DNA from: Tritrichomonas musculus | Taxonomy: Eukaryota; Parabasalia; Tritrichomonadida; Tritrichomonadidae | Length of the DNA: 64,000 bases | NCBI GenBank assembly: GCA_039105265.1 | Contig: JAPFFF010000053.1 | Span: 620,001-684,000, forward strand | Reading direction: 5' to 3' | Shown here: in pieces, positions 32,401-40,156 of the stretch | How the letters are laid out: the number at the start of each line of letters is the position of its first letter | How positions within the stretch are numbered: position 1 is the first letter of the stretch | Notes under the pieces: model-generated | Databases searched by the model: none | Seen by the model: the letters and a program-made list of their open reading frames with translations, nothing else | What the model was told of the DNA's origin: nothing | Translations under genes and position numbers: made by a program

Positions 32401-32700
32401 TCCATCAAGTGCAATTGCTTTAACAATAGGTCTTCCAACATTTTTCTTTTTATGTATCTGTCGTAGTGCTTCCGTAAATGCGTACCTCTTATCTTCATCT
32501 TGATTGATGTCTGTAGCAAAACCAATACCTTGTCCTGCAGGAATCATGAGCTTCCTCATTTCTTCTTTAAATTTGTCTTTCTTTTGGTATTGTTTTGCAC
32601 GTCGATTATATTCACGACGAAACTGTGATTTTGTATCAGCATAGACATCTCCAATAGCATCTAAAAAATTATCTTCAATGTCCTTGTTCATGTTTAACAT
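29416..32700 (-). CDS. polB: B-family (protein-primed type) DNA polymerase of Polinton 1
   Basis: Start taken at MLNMNKDIED (32700); the second Met at 32691 is equally possible. Exonuclease motifs: YYSDFETNS (about residue 428), FHNLKYDACFF, and YCFKDCIVLMK. Polymerase motifs: A DFDAVSLYPSAM (about 714), B LLLNSIYGKSI, C YQDTDSMHV (about 952), followed by KLIALGKKSY. The N-terminal region has a Cys...His pair (RDNCFVYACIQSG and FKDHYML) placed as in the OTU-like domain of other Polinton polymerases. It would copy the element's linear genome from a terminal protein. Polinton polymerases are the protein-primed branch of family B; no separate primase is seen in this element. Confidence 0.95.
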   Translation of the reverse strand: MLNMNKDIEDNFLDAIGDVYADTKSQFRREYNRRAKQYQKKDKFKEEMRKLMIPAGQGIGFATDINQDEDKRYAFTEALRQIHKKKNVGRPIVKAIALDGTYKYFTLSDKHNIESTLGHITGELDLSEDQSDTNPYISNMFIPVRYEVQFIDMNKTNDGVHFRTKMQDMDTHEIYDDEVEIDEDYRNTPEGSFFPYINLSPIDLSTYQIFHEVRKENYRDNCFVYACIQSGVFTDDEIDDLRFFVQTRAIPNNKIEEVAKKFKCNFSIIRIVEQPDKYKYETRINTRKKKWSVDFKREVNLILFKDHYMLNRKIPCTLFYLQHYEELDRTFAYMPFDKRCMIARLEKNGKTVKDYKHEGIKPITFFQKMFELHLFEEIKACEMDIINTTEYEHVNDYVSLEYNAEQSTRLIENNKKKQNTWSRIYYSDFETNSTVSPHIPYLNCTIFRDGANIHKISIQGEDCGQKLLNYLWSGSLTYFHNLKYDACFFINTPGWDTQITERSGTVLQIIMTLFEEGTRKVKKRLTFRNSYSIIPQALSKFATMFNLNVHKEVMAYKLYTQENIQRRIVDATEFQQQYIDENADKLSKAQLDANCKQIIENAKIANCYNDGKIDIIKYAIFYCFKDCIVLMKGMEKFNEDLKAVFKETKTDMYGVHDFISISAIGYCFAKKYGCFDGCYELSGKCQDFIQRCVSGGRTMTAGNEKQYIEGKIQDFDAVSLYPSAMYVMDGIPLGRPKVIPQGTTHEQLMQYDTFFIEVNIKKLECKSKEPYKFGQVFTRNEAGSKIFGNFLVDHYYIDKVGLMDLFEFYDVEYELIRGYYFDEGFNKKINEFIEKLFNLRASYKKQKNPLEQTIKLLLNSIYGKSILKATKTETKTVPKSQLYKYLWRNYNFIKEVVEDANIDKCYVKKLKPINDHFNLPQFGASVLSWSKHLMNRVMATAEQAGIPIFYQDTDSMHVLEKDVPRIADLFQFKYHQPLIGKNMCQFHNDFDEFEGSQGEIHSRKLIALGKKSYLDILVDEQGNEGYHIRLKGIPKQVILNKCKRMDISVEELFERMHEGESMTFDLLDGSNAFRKSKTFQQTNLPKFARTLRFT

Positions 32701-32774
32701 AAAATAAAAGTGAAACGATAAAAATAAAAACAAAGAAAAAGTTAAAAAAATTATTTTTTTAGTTATGACCTATC

Positions 32775-34196
32775 TTATTGGGGGTAATCATCATCATCAA
32801 CGACATTATCATCGAGATGTGGAAAATGATATTGGAACTCATTTCCTTTCACCTTCGATTCAGAGTTCCGTTGAATTTCGTTCTTCTCCATTGATTCACC
32901 CCATTGCCTCATGGCTTTCAGCACTTGCTTCGGTGATTGCTTCCTTCCACTTCTCTCGAAGCTGCATGCTTTGTCCAACTTCTCTTTCTCTTCTTGTGAT
33001 AAGTATTGTCGAAGATGATAAACGCAATTGGACAACTTCCATCCATAGGACTTGAACACGCTCGTCTGATCTGGTGCTTTTTTCTTGTCATATGATTCAA
33101 CAGCTTCCAACATGTTTCGAAGATAATCAGCTTCTTTCATCATCAAGTTCGATCTTGCCAACTTTTCAGCAAATGCATCATCTGTTGGAGGACCAGCTTG
33201 TTGAGCATTTTTGAGATCTGACACGTCCTTCTTTAGATCGTGAATTTTGTTAATGTACTTCGCCACCTTTTTTGGAGTAAGTTCCAATTTCATCAGCTCG
33301 AGTGCGTATTCGTCGTTATTATCAATGTCTTTCCTGAGTTCTTCAGCATTGTGATTGATGTCTTCAATGTGAAATTCTACACCAGTCATTTTCTCCTCCA
33401 ACTTCGTTAATCGTTCTTTCAAGTTTTCATTTTCTTCTATTAATCGTTCCATTTCATCTCGAAAGTCGAATGGCCTAACATTATCCTCCTTATAATCACT
33501 ATTGGATTTCATATCATGAACACTTTTCGGTGGCTTATATGGTTCTCTGTGAACTGGTTCTTGTTCTTGTTCATGATCAACTTCTTCTTCTTCTCCTTCT
33601 ATCTTTGTTTCTTCTTTTGGATTGGAACCGAGTTTTTGATTCTCGACAAATGCAGATGGTCTAGCGAGAACTCTTGGAGGTGGCGGTATTTGTTGATTAG
33701 AAGGAGGTGGAGGAGGTGGAGGAACTTGTATTATATTATATGAGCGAGGTGGTGGAAAGACTTTATTGGAAATTGGAACATATGGAACATATGGATTCTT
33801 CCTTCTTGCATCGTCTTCTTGCTTCAATCTTGCTAATGCTTCTTCTTCTTGCTTCTTCTTCCTTCTTGCTTCTTCTTCTTGCTGCTTCTTCAATCTAGCT
33901 GCTTCTTCTTCTTCTTCTTGCTGCTTCTTCAATCTTGCTGCTTCTTCTTCTTCTTGCTTCTTCTTCAATCTAGCTGCTTCTTCTTCTTGCTGCTTCTTCT
34001 TTAATCTAGCTGCTGCTTCTTCTTGCTGCTTCATGATGAACTGTCTCATGGATTCGAGTTGTTCTGGGGTCATGTTCTTGATCCAATCTTCTGTGGGTGG
34101 AGCTGATGGCGGATCTGATGGTGGAGCTTGTTGACCCGATTGCTCGATCGAGTCAAATAGACTAACATCGCTGTCTGAGCTGTAGTTGTATGACAT
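32775..34196 (-). CDS. Polinton 1 coiled-coil/proline-rich protein (473 aa)
   Basis: ATG at 34196. After an acidic Pro-rich start comes an array of EEEAARLKKQQ-type units (about residues 55-130), predicted to be one long highly charged helix, then Pro stretches (PPPPPPP near 165), an acidic tract and a second coiled coil (LIEENENLKERLTKLEEK). The C-terminal ~130 residues look globular (FKSYGWKLSNCVYHLRQYL). Not recognised as an enzyme; a structural or scaffold role is plausible. The repeat units differ in number of Glu and Lys, as expected of a slippage-prone array. Confidence 0.75.
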   Translation of the reverse strand: MSYNYSSDSDVSLFDSIEQSGQQAPPSDPPSAPPTEDWIKNMTPEQLESMRQFIMKQQEEAAARLKKKQQEEEAARLKKKQEEEEAARLKKQQEEEEEAARLKKQQEEEARRKKKQEEEALARLKQEDDARRKNPYVPYVPISNKVFPPPRSYNIIQVPPPPPPPSNQQIPPPPRVLARPSAFVENQKLGSNPKEETKIEGEEEEVDHEQEQEPVHREPYKPPKSVHDMKSNSDYKEDNVRPFDFRDEMERLIEENENLKERLTKLEEKMTGVEFHIEDINHNAEELRKDIDNNDEYALELMKLELTPKKVAKYINKIHDLKKDVSDLKNAQQAGPPTDDAFAEKLARSNLMMKEADYLRNMLEAVESYDKKKAPDQTSVFKSYGWKLSNCVYHLRQYLSQEEKEKLDKACSFERSGRKQSPKQVLKAMRQWGESMEKNEIQRNSESKVKGNEFQYHFPHLDDNVVDDDDYPQ

Positions 34197-34386
34197 ACAA
34201 GTATAAAAATGATCTATTTTCTAGTTGATATCACTAAATTTTAAATTTCGTAGAAAAACTCGAAGGTAGATATTTTTCTTTGAAAAAGTTAAATACACTA
34301 TAAAAATTCAAAAATTGAATTAAAAAAAATAAAATATATTGAAATTTTAAAAAAATATATTTATTAATATCACTATTATTTTATTA

Positions 34387-34812
34387 ATGATGAATGAAGA
34401 AGAAGATAAAATAGAAGATATTTTACAAAAACAAACACCTCCTAAAGATCATGATTCATTCGACTACAAAATTAATATAAACATGTCGAAAAAAATATCT
34501 CAACTAAAAGTTGAAGATGATACATCAAATTTAAGAACGATGTGTGAAAATTATGCTCATGCTCTTGAAAATGATGCACATCGACTTCGAGCAAAACAAA
34601 AAAAGAGGTATGATGAATGGTTTGACAACCTCGAGAAAGATTGTTATCCTGCAAGAGACATTGTTAACTTGTACAACATGTTCTTTGGTCATGAACTATC
34701 TATTACTCGACTTGGTTTCGGGCATCTCGATGGAACAAAGAGACACTTTACACATAAGAAAGTGAAAAGAAACAAGAAGTTCATCACAATGTACTACAAG
34801 AAAAATGAATAA
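34387..34812 (+). CDS. Polinton 1 small basic protein (141 aa)
   Basis: The first ATG is at 34387. The N-terminal third is acidic; the rest is basic and helical (RAKQKKRYDEWFDNLEKD), ending in a Lys-rich tail (THKKVKRNKKFITMYYKK). The basic end suggests nucleic-acid binding. No family recognised. The gene runs towards the 19-bp tandem repeat that separates it from the convergent gene at 35102-35380. Confidence 0.6.
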   Translation: MMNEEEDKIEDILQKQTPPKDHDSFDYKININMSKKISQLKVEDDTSNLRTMCENYAHALENDAHRLRAKQKKRYDEWFDNLEKDCYPARDIVNLYNMFFGHELSITRLGFGHLDGTKRHFTHKKVKRNKKFITMYYKKNE

Positions 34813-34849
34813 CTAAAAAAAAAAAGTTTTTCCTTTTTTTTTTTTAACT

Positions 34850-35101
34850 ACATGTTTTTCCTCATAAGCTACCTTTTTCCTCATAAGCTACCTTTTTCCT
34901 CATAAGCTACCTTTTTCCTCATAAGCTACCTTTTTCCTCATAAGCTACCTTTTTCCTCATAAGCTACCTTTTTCCTCATAAGCTACCTTTTTCCTCATAA
35001 GCTACCTTTTTCCTCATAAGCTACCTTTTTCCTCATAAGCTACCTTTTTCCTCATAAGCTACCTTTTTCCTCATAAGCTACCTTTTTCCTCATAAGCTAC
35101 C
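34850..35101. repeat. 19-bp minisatellite, about 13 copies
   Basis: The unit CATAAGCTACCTTTTTCCT recurs every 19 bp from 34863 to about 35101 with almost no variation. It fills the space between two convergent genes and ends just after the stop codon of the minus-strand gene; degenerate copies continue into that gene's end (CATTCTTCATGTGATACCT). Such perfect arrays are young and vary in copy number. Confidence 0.95.
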
Positions 35102-35380
35102 TCATTCTTCATGTGATACCTTTTTGCTTTCATACGACATTATTTTTTCCTTCATACTTTGTACTTCTTTTTTCTTTCTTTCACGATATGCCTTTTGCTG
35201 TTGTTTACGTGCTTCATTTCGTTCTTCAACAGTTGCATACTTTTGCTTTCTACCACGTTTTTCTGTTGTTTCAGTTTTTGCAGTATCAATATTTTTGAGG
35301 TTGTTGTTACTCTTGGACTTCTTCAACTTCTTGATGATAGCTGTTTCCTTGAACTCACCCAAATCTAAATTTTGGCTCAT
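35102..35380 (-). CDS. Polinton 1 basic-region protein (92 aa, bZIP/AT-hook-like)
   Basis: Start set at MSQNLDLGEF (35380), because upstream sequence overlaps the divergent gene. The middle is strongly basic: KRGRKQKYATVEERN, an AT-hook-like RGRK, then ARKQQQKAYRERKKKEV, which resembles a bZIP basic region followed by a short helix. It is likely a DNA-binding protein, perhaps a regulator or genome-condensing factor; this is inferred from composition. Confidence 0.6.
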   Translation of the reverse strand: MSQNLDLGEFKETAIIKKLKKSKSNNNLKNIDTAKTETTEKRGRKQKYATVEERNEARKQQQKAYRERKKKEVQSMKEKIMSYESKKVSHEE

Positions 35381-35456
35381 GATTTCATTCGAGAAAAAAA
35401 ATTGAATTATTTTTGAAAATTGAATATTCGCAAACAAAATCACTTCATTTTTTAAA

Positions 35457-35828
35457 ATGTCGCGTTCTGGAAATGACTTCAAAGAATTCCAAAAACAGCA
35501 AAAGCTAGCTATCAAAAATGCTCATGTTGAAATAGCCAATGCTATTAAAGAGGTGATATTTCTGTTCAACCAAAAAATAATAAACTCGACATCATCTAAT
35601 GTCTGCACCATCTATGACCCTTTGATACAAGCAAACATGAACAAGATTGCTGAAGCACTTACTCAAATGAATCTCACTACCTGCGAGGTTTTTCATAAAA
35701 AGATTCCTCAATCTCCAACACCAAAATCTATTGGCTTTCACGTGCCTATAGTGCCTGACTCGCAAGAGACACAAGAAGAAGATGATGAAGATGAACAAGA
35801 AGCTTCATCTCCAAAAGACAAGGAGTAA
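35457..35828 (+). CDS. Polinton 1 hypothetical protein (123 aa)
   Basis: ATG at 35457, starting about 76 bp from the divergent start at 35380. The first 90 residues look helical (FQKQQKLAIKNAHVEIANAI; NMNKIAEALTQMN) and the tail is acidic (ETQEEDDEDEQE). No family recognised. The small size and acidic tail are common among uncharacterised Polinton genes. Confidence 0.55.
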   Translation: MSRSGNDFKEFQKQQKLAIKNAHVEIANAIKEVIFLFNQKIINSTSSNVCTIYDPLIQANMNKIAEALTQMNLTTCEVFHKKIPQSPTPKSIGFHVPIVPDSQETQEEDDEDEQEASSPKDKE

Positions 35829-35905
35829 GAGTAAAAAAATAATTACTTCTAATTTTAAGTTTTTTTATATATGTCTTTTTTGAAGTTTTTTTAATATGTC
35901 TTTTT

Positions 35906-36430
35906 TTATACTATGCAATATTTTAAGCATACATGATAATTATTAACAAGCTCATTATATTCTTTATTATATACTTGTTTCAAGTCAATGACTACCTCTC
36001 CATTATCTTTAATAATCTTAATAGCATCTATTTTTCTTATTGGATTGCTCTTAGCTGCACAACATCCAACATCTTCATTAAGTTGTACTTCAACCTCACT
36101 AACATGTAGTATTGCTTTGATGATGTTGCTAAGAGATTCAATAGGTACTATGATGCATTTCTTTGATATAATGTTAGCTAGTAGTGCTTTGTCTTGATTA
36201 AGTAGTATTTGTGCATATGCTTCAAGTATAACATTACGTACATCTGGTTCAACTTCAACAGGTTCAGTTTGCACTCCAATGTCTCTTGTAATAACAATGT
36301 CTTCCTTGCCATCATCTCTCTTATTAATAATAATGTTGTTGTTGATGTTTGATGTAGATGATGCAGCTGCTGATGGTTCTAAAGATACATTTGCTTGAAC
36401 TCCATTGGTTGTACCCCTCTTCTTAATCAT
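35906..36430 (-). CDS. Polinton 1 small protein with a domain shared with element 2 (174 aa)
   Basis: ATG at 36430 in TAAATG context. The N-terminal third is Ser/Asn-rich and disordered and contains GVQTEPVEVEPD. The C-terminal ~100 residues form a compact domain: ILLNQDKALLANIISKK, LNEDVGCCAAKSNP, IKIIKDNGEVVIDLK and NELVNNYHVCLKYC. The same order of motifs is seen in the 219-aa protein at 61157-61816 of the second element (LNDDISCGGCSGKSD, ITINGKSEDLK, RYGVSMKMVC). Two to three conserved cysteines and a Lys-Ser suggest a small conserved fold. Function unknown; it is the last gene of the virion-gene run. Confidence 0.7.
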   Translation of the reverse strand: MIKKRGTTNGVQANVSLEPSAAASSTSNINNNIIINKRDDGKEDIVITRDIGVQTEPVEVEPDVRNVILEAYAQILLNQDKALLANIISKKCIIVPIESLSNIIKAILHVSEVEVQLNEDVGCCAAKSNPIRKIDAIKIIKDNGEVVIDLKQVYNKEYNELVNNYHVCLKYCIV

Positions 36431-36451
36431 TTAGGTTGGGAAAAAATAGGC

Positions 36452-36898
36452 TTAAAGTACTAAGTCTAGCTGTTCTCCAATAAACATGTCAAATGACTCA
36501 ATTTGATATTTCTGCTTGAGAGCATCGATTTTTGGTTTATGACTTGTAGGAGCAGCTGCAATGGAGTAGTTGTAGTATTTGATTCCTTGATACTCTTGAG
36601 TGGTAGTGTTTCCATTTATGTAGAACTCTTCGAAATCTTCAGATATTTTTCTCCTTGAGTTAGGCTTAATAAATATTGAGTCAAGATCAAGTTCTTTGAG
36701 CTTATCTGGATAAAATCTGTGGCACTTGTCTTTTATCTTGATTGAGACATAGAGTACTTTGCCTAAATAGCTCCATTCTCCTGCTTTCATTGGGTACTTG
36801 TCACAAAGTATCGAGAAATTACATTGTTTAGTATTTGGAGCACATTTTGCGCGAAGTTCATTGACATAGTCATAGACGTTTCTTGTTGTCATTTTCAT
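36452..36898 (-). CDS. Polinton 1 hypothetical protein (148 aa)
   Basis: ATG at 36898. A mixed alpha/beta small protein with words such as WSYLGKVLYVSIKIKDKCHR and EYQGIKYYNYSIAAAP. It lies in the tight minus-strand run, 21 bp before the next gene and 24 bp after the previous one. Not recognised. Confidence 0.6.
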   Translation of the reverse strand: MKMTTRNVYDYVNELRAKCAPNTKQCNFSILCDKYPMKAGEWSYLGKVLYVSIKIKDKCHRFYPDKLKELDLDSIFIKPNSRRKISEDFEEFYINGNTTTQEYQGIKYYNYSIAAAPTSHKPKIDALKQKYQIESFDMFIGEQLDLVL

Positions 36899-36922
36899 CT
36901 GGATAAAAAATTCAATAAAAAA

Positions 36923-37357
36923 TTAATATATGTTATTTTGGGTAAAGATATGTTGGGTAGGTCCATATCGAATATCTTGTTTATTATATTCTCTTGCTCT
37001 ACCTTGCATTGGTGGTTTCTCAGGCTTCTTAAGATATTTTGGTAAGAGAGGTACTGGTTTATCTTTTTCACCTATATGTCGATAAAAACCACCATCTGTA
37101 ATACTAACAGGAGGTTCACGAACAGGTTTGGTTATATGTTCTCGAGTATCTGGAAATCTAACAGGGTCCTCATGTTCAATAATCTGGGTAGGTGGTCGAT
37201 TAATATATGGGTTGAAGGTTACAGAATAAGTATTAGTATTACTGAACACACCAAAATGTTGAAACTCTATGTCTTTATTTTTCATGGTAGCTTCATTATA
37301 CATCATACCTTCTCTTCCAACAATCTCAGCATGTGGGCTTCTATAATCATTCGACAT
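36923..37357 (-). CDS. Polinton 1 hypothetical proline-rich protein (144 aa)
   Basis: ATG at 37357, 27 bp downstream of the capsid gene stop. The sequence is Pro- and Arg-rich with little regular structure (FNPYINRPPTQIIEHEDPVR, LLPKYLKKPEKPP). Its place directly after the major capsid gene suggests a minor virion or cement protein, but no family is recognised. Confidence 0.55.
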   Translation of the reverse strand: MSNDYRSPHAEIVGREGMMYNEATMKNKDIEFQHFGVFSNTNTYSVTFNPYINRPPTQIIEHEDPVRFPDTREHITKPVREPPVSITDGGFYRHIGEKDKPVPLLPKYLKKPEKPPMQGRAREYNKQDIRYGPTQHIFTQNNIY

Positions 37358-37384
37358 TTTCTATAAAATAAAATATACATCTTT

Positions 37385-39067
37385 TTACTCAGGGGTTGTT
37401 AAATCATAAGGACCAATACGTACTGATGGTGGCATACCATTTGGTCTAATTAAGATACTAATTGATATATCTGTTAATAAGCATAATAATGGAGGTGTAT
37501 CTACTTCCTGTCTAAATGGATTATCTGCCTTTTGACTACATATCAATTCGAAGTTAATAGGTGCAAGACTTGAAAGACCTTGTTGATATGTTCCATCTGT
37601 TTCAGTAGGAAGACCTATGAAGAATGAGGACCTATCATTTGGATAATAGCCTGTTGTGTTTTCATTATATTGATACTCATTCGCTAAACTTGCAATAACC
37701 TCTTTATTAAATCCATTTTGCTCTCCATTCATGTTCATTGCATTCTGGCAATATTCGAGGAACTCTGGATACTTACCATTCGTACCAAATGCTTTAGCAG
37801 GAATATTATTGTAATTACCACAATTCATATGAAATGCTTCAAACATAGGATTCTTGAAGTATGTCTTATGTGTATGCTTAAGTGGGAATAAGCAAAACAT
37901 ACTATCTACAAAATTAGGTGTAATAGTAATAGTTGCTTTATCTTGTTCATTATTAAGAGGTCTTGTACAAGTGTAAAATGACATAATCTGTGTTGGGAAT
38001 GTAAGTGGATGTTGTGGGTTAGCATATCTTTGAACAAGTGCTGTATATACAGATTCATGAATACCAAAACAAGGTATAATACTCGCACATTCTTCAATGG
38101 AATAATCAACAACACTCCAAGTTCTCCAATCACTGTAAATAGTTCGGTCAACTCTTGCCTTAGTATTGTTAGCTCCTGCGACTTCATATGCTCCTCCATG
38201 ATTTTCACCAACAGGTGGAAGATTCTTGGGGTCATTAATCTTATCCATTGCTATTTTTTCGGTACTTGTCCACATCCATATTGGTTCTCCAATAGGTCGA
38301 AATTCATTGGTAATTTCATCAACATTGAAGTCTTTCATTATATGTGGATTAGCAACCAAGCTCTTTTCAAAACCAACTGGACAATATACCATACCAGCTG
38401 TTGAAAAGTATAGACGTAATTCGATTTTACCTGCAAATGCTGGCAAGTACTTGATATTAGATAAAGGTAGGAATCGTCGCAAATCAATCTTTAATCTAAT
38501 TGTTTCAGTGACAGAAGTCACATCTTTGTTAAGATTTGCAACAAAACCACATCTCCTTCCATGAGTATCATTCCAAATATCCTTATGTCTTGCTTTACTA
38601 TATATATCAGCTCTTTTAGTAACTTCATTTGCACAACATGCAGTTAAAAAGGATTCTTCACATCCAAAGTTCTGGGTATAAAGCGTCATACCATTAGCTA
38701 CAATTTCATACTTCTCAACAGCATCTCGAGCATCCTTAAAACCAAACCATACCTTACCAAAATTATAACCACTGACATTTTCTAAATCACTTAGAATTGG
38801 CTTGTCTATTTTTATCATCACTTTCATATCTGCTCGAATAAATCCATTATATATATCAGCAGTATTATGAGTATTAGGAGATATAATACATGTTGTATAT
38901 GAACCACTCTTAATTGGTGGTGATGGTGAATATGAAGTTTGTGGATTTAATGAGTATGCCTTATTTGTATCACTAAGTGCTATGCAATTATCGACAACAT
39001 CAAAGTAAGATGCAATCTGAGTACAAACCTCTGCTGAGGTTCTCATATAGGATTCCTTGTTAAGCAT
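37385..39067 (-). CDS. MCP: Polinton 1 major capsid protein (double jelly-roll, 560 aa)
   Basis: Length, beta-rich sequence and position in the ATPase-protease-capsid cluster fit the Polinton double jelly-roll major capsid protein. Typical phrases include a first jelly roll with YNGFIRADMKVMIKIDKP, KYEIVANGMTLYTQNFG and LRRFLPLSNIKYLPAFAGKI, then a second part with SIEECASIIPCFGIH and FPTQIMSFYTCTRPL, and a C-terminal LLCLLTDISISILIRPNG. The family forms trimers that build the icosahedral shell. The call rests on pattern and context. The gene is flanked closely by small virion candidates on both sides. Confidence 0.8.
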   Translation of the reverse strand: MLNKESYMRTSAEVCTQIASYFDVVDNCIALSDTNKAYSLNPQTSYSPSPPIKSGSYTTCIISPNTHNTADIYNGFIRADMKVMIKIDKPILSDLENVSGYNFGKVWFGFKDARDAVEKYEIVANGMTLYTQNFGCEESFLTACCANEVTKRADIYSKARHKDIWNDTHGRRCGFVANLNKDVTSVTETIRLKIDLRRFLPLSNIKYLPAFAGKIELRLYFSTAGMVYCPVGFEKSLVANPHIMKDFNVDEITNEFRPIGEPIWMWTSTEKIAMDKINDPKNLPPVGENHGGAYEVAGANNTKARVDRTIYSDWRTWSVVDYSIEECASIIPCFGIHESVYTALVQRYANPQHPLTFPTQIMSFYTCTRPLNNEQDKATITITPNFVDSMFCLFPLKHTHKTYFKNPMFEAFHMNCGNYNNIPAKAFGTNGKYPEFLEYCQNAMNMNGEQNGFNKEVIASLANEYQYNENTTGYYPNDRSSFFIGLPTETDGTYQQGLSSLAPINFELICSQKADNPFRQEVDTPPLLCLLTDISISILIRPNGMPPSVRIGPYDLTTPE

Positions 39068-39084
39068 TTTAGATAGAAAAAAAT

Positions 39085-39636
39085 TTACATCATATCTTCA
39101 AAGATGCGATTTCTCCTACCAATAGGTCTCATAGGTATATATTGAGGTTGTTGTTCTTCTTCATATTGTTGTGGCGGTTCTTCAGGAACATACTGTTGTC
39201 TTGGTTTACTCATCCTTTTATCAACAACCTCCTTTATCATACGTCTCTGTTCTTTCTTCTCTCGACTTATCTTCATTTCTTCACCTAGTGATTTTAGCTG
39301 TTTTAGTATTTCCTCATTCACAGTAGGGTCATAAACTTGGCTTTGTTGAGTTTTTCGAGGTTTTGTAGGTTTTCGTGCAGCTTTCGAACTTATTGGCTTT
39401 CTTGGCTTTTCTTCAAGTTCCTCATGTTCTTCACTGTCTGAGTTTTCTTGAGTTTCTTCGTTATTTTCACTTTCTGAGTTTTCTTGATATTCTCGAGTTA
39501 TTGGAGTTTTTCGCTGTTTTACAATATACTTGTCTTTGGTTTTTGTAGGTAAAACTTCCCAATCTGGGTCATCCCTTCCATTCAACCATTTATGAATAAC
39601 TGCAAGTCTCTTAGAACCTGTTAGATGTTTTGACAT
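39085..39636 (-). CDS. Polinton 1 charged protein (183 aa)
   Basis: ATG at 39636 in TAAATG context. A short globular start (HKWLNGRDDPDWEVLPTK) leads into a long Glu/Lys/Pro-rich disordered part (SENNEETQENSDSEEHEELE; PRKPISSKAARKPTKPRK) and a basic coiled-coil segment (KISREKKEQRRMIKEVVDKR). The basic stretches suggest a core or DNA-packing protein. Not recognised. Confidence 0.6.
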   Translation of the reverse strand: MSKHLTGSKRLAVIHKWLNGRDDPDWEVLPTKTKDKYIVKQRKTPITREYQENSESENNEETQENSDSEEHEELEEKPRKPISSKAARKPTKPRKTQQSQVYDPTVNEEILKQLKSLGEEMKISREKKEQRRMIKEVVDKRMSKPRQQYVPEEPPQQYEEEQQPQYIPMRPIGRRNRIFEDMM

Positions 39637-39683
39637 TTAAAATAAACAAAAAAGTCCAAAAATTTAGTTTTTTTGAGTTTTCA

Positions 39684-40139
39684 TTAGATGTAGGTTCTCG
39701 CCCGATTGTTGGTAGTAAAGTCACTCTCTTGTAATGATCTAGACGAAAATGCTGGCTTTTCAAGAGGTGCTCCAACTGAATCACCTTTTGCAGATTTATT
39801 AATTGATGATAAGGCAGTTTTCACTTTTCCTTCTGGGACATATTTTAATGCTGTGTCAGCTATATTTGCTATTTTATTTCTTGTACTATCGCTCAAGAAG
39901 CTTTCACCAAGACCTCTCGCAACTGAACCAATAACACCAGCATGCTTGGTTAATCCACCTGCTGAAGCATCTAATAGTTTACTTGCAAGACCTCCCGAAA
40001 AACTATCTGCTGCTCCCATTAATAACTTACCGCCTAGTCCTACTCCTCCTTTTATTATCTCTTGCCATGGAGAAAATTGTTGCTTTTTGGAATAATTTGG
40101 CTTCCAATAATCTTCTACTGAATGACGTTCAATTCCCAT
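39684..40139 (-). CDS. Polinton 1 small amphipathic protein (151 aa)
   Basis: ATG at 40139, followed by MGIERHSVEDYW. The middle is Gly/Ala/Leu-rich with amphipathic helices (GGVGLGGKLLMGAADSFSGG, ASKLLDASAGGLTKHAG). Small Gly-rich amphipathic proteins near the capsid genes often act as internal minor capsid or membrane-lytic proteins (compare adenovirus pVI). That is an inference from composition and place only. Confidence 0.55.
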   Translation of the reverse strand: MGIERHSVEDYWKPNYSKKQQFSPWQEIIKGGVGLGGKLLMGAADSFSGGLASKLLDASAGGLTKHAGVIGSVARGLGESFLSDSTRNKIANIADTALKYVPEGKVKTALSSINKSAKGDSVGAPLEKPAFSSRSLQESDFTTNNRARTYI

Positions 40140-40156
40140 TTTTAAAAAATAAAAAA

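Noticed and set aside
33516-34134. Several Ser/Leu/Cys-rich plus-strand frames
   Set aside because: Antisense shadows of the Glu/Lys repeat of the 473-aa protein.
34850-35101. CRISPR-like array
   Set aside because: Units are head-to-tail without spacers; it is a plain minisatellite in a eukaryotic genome.
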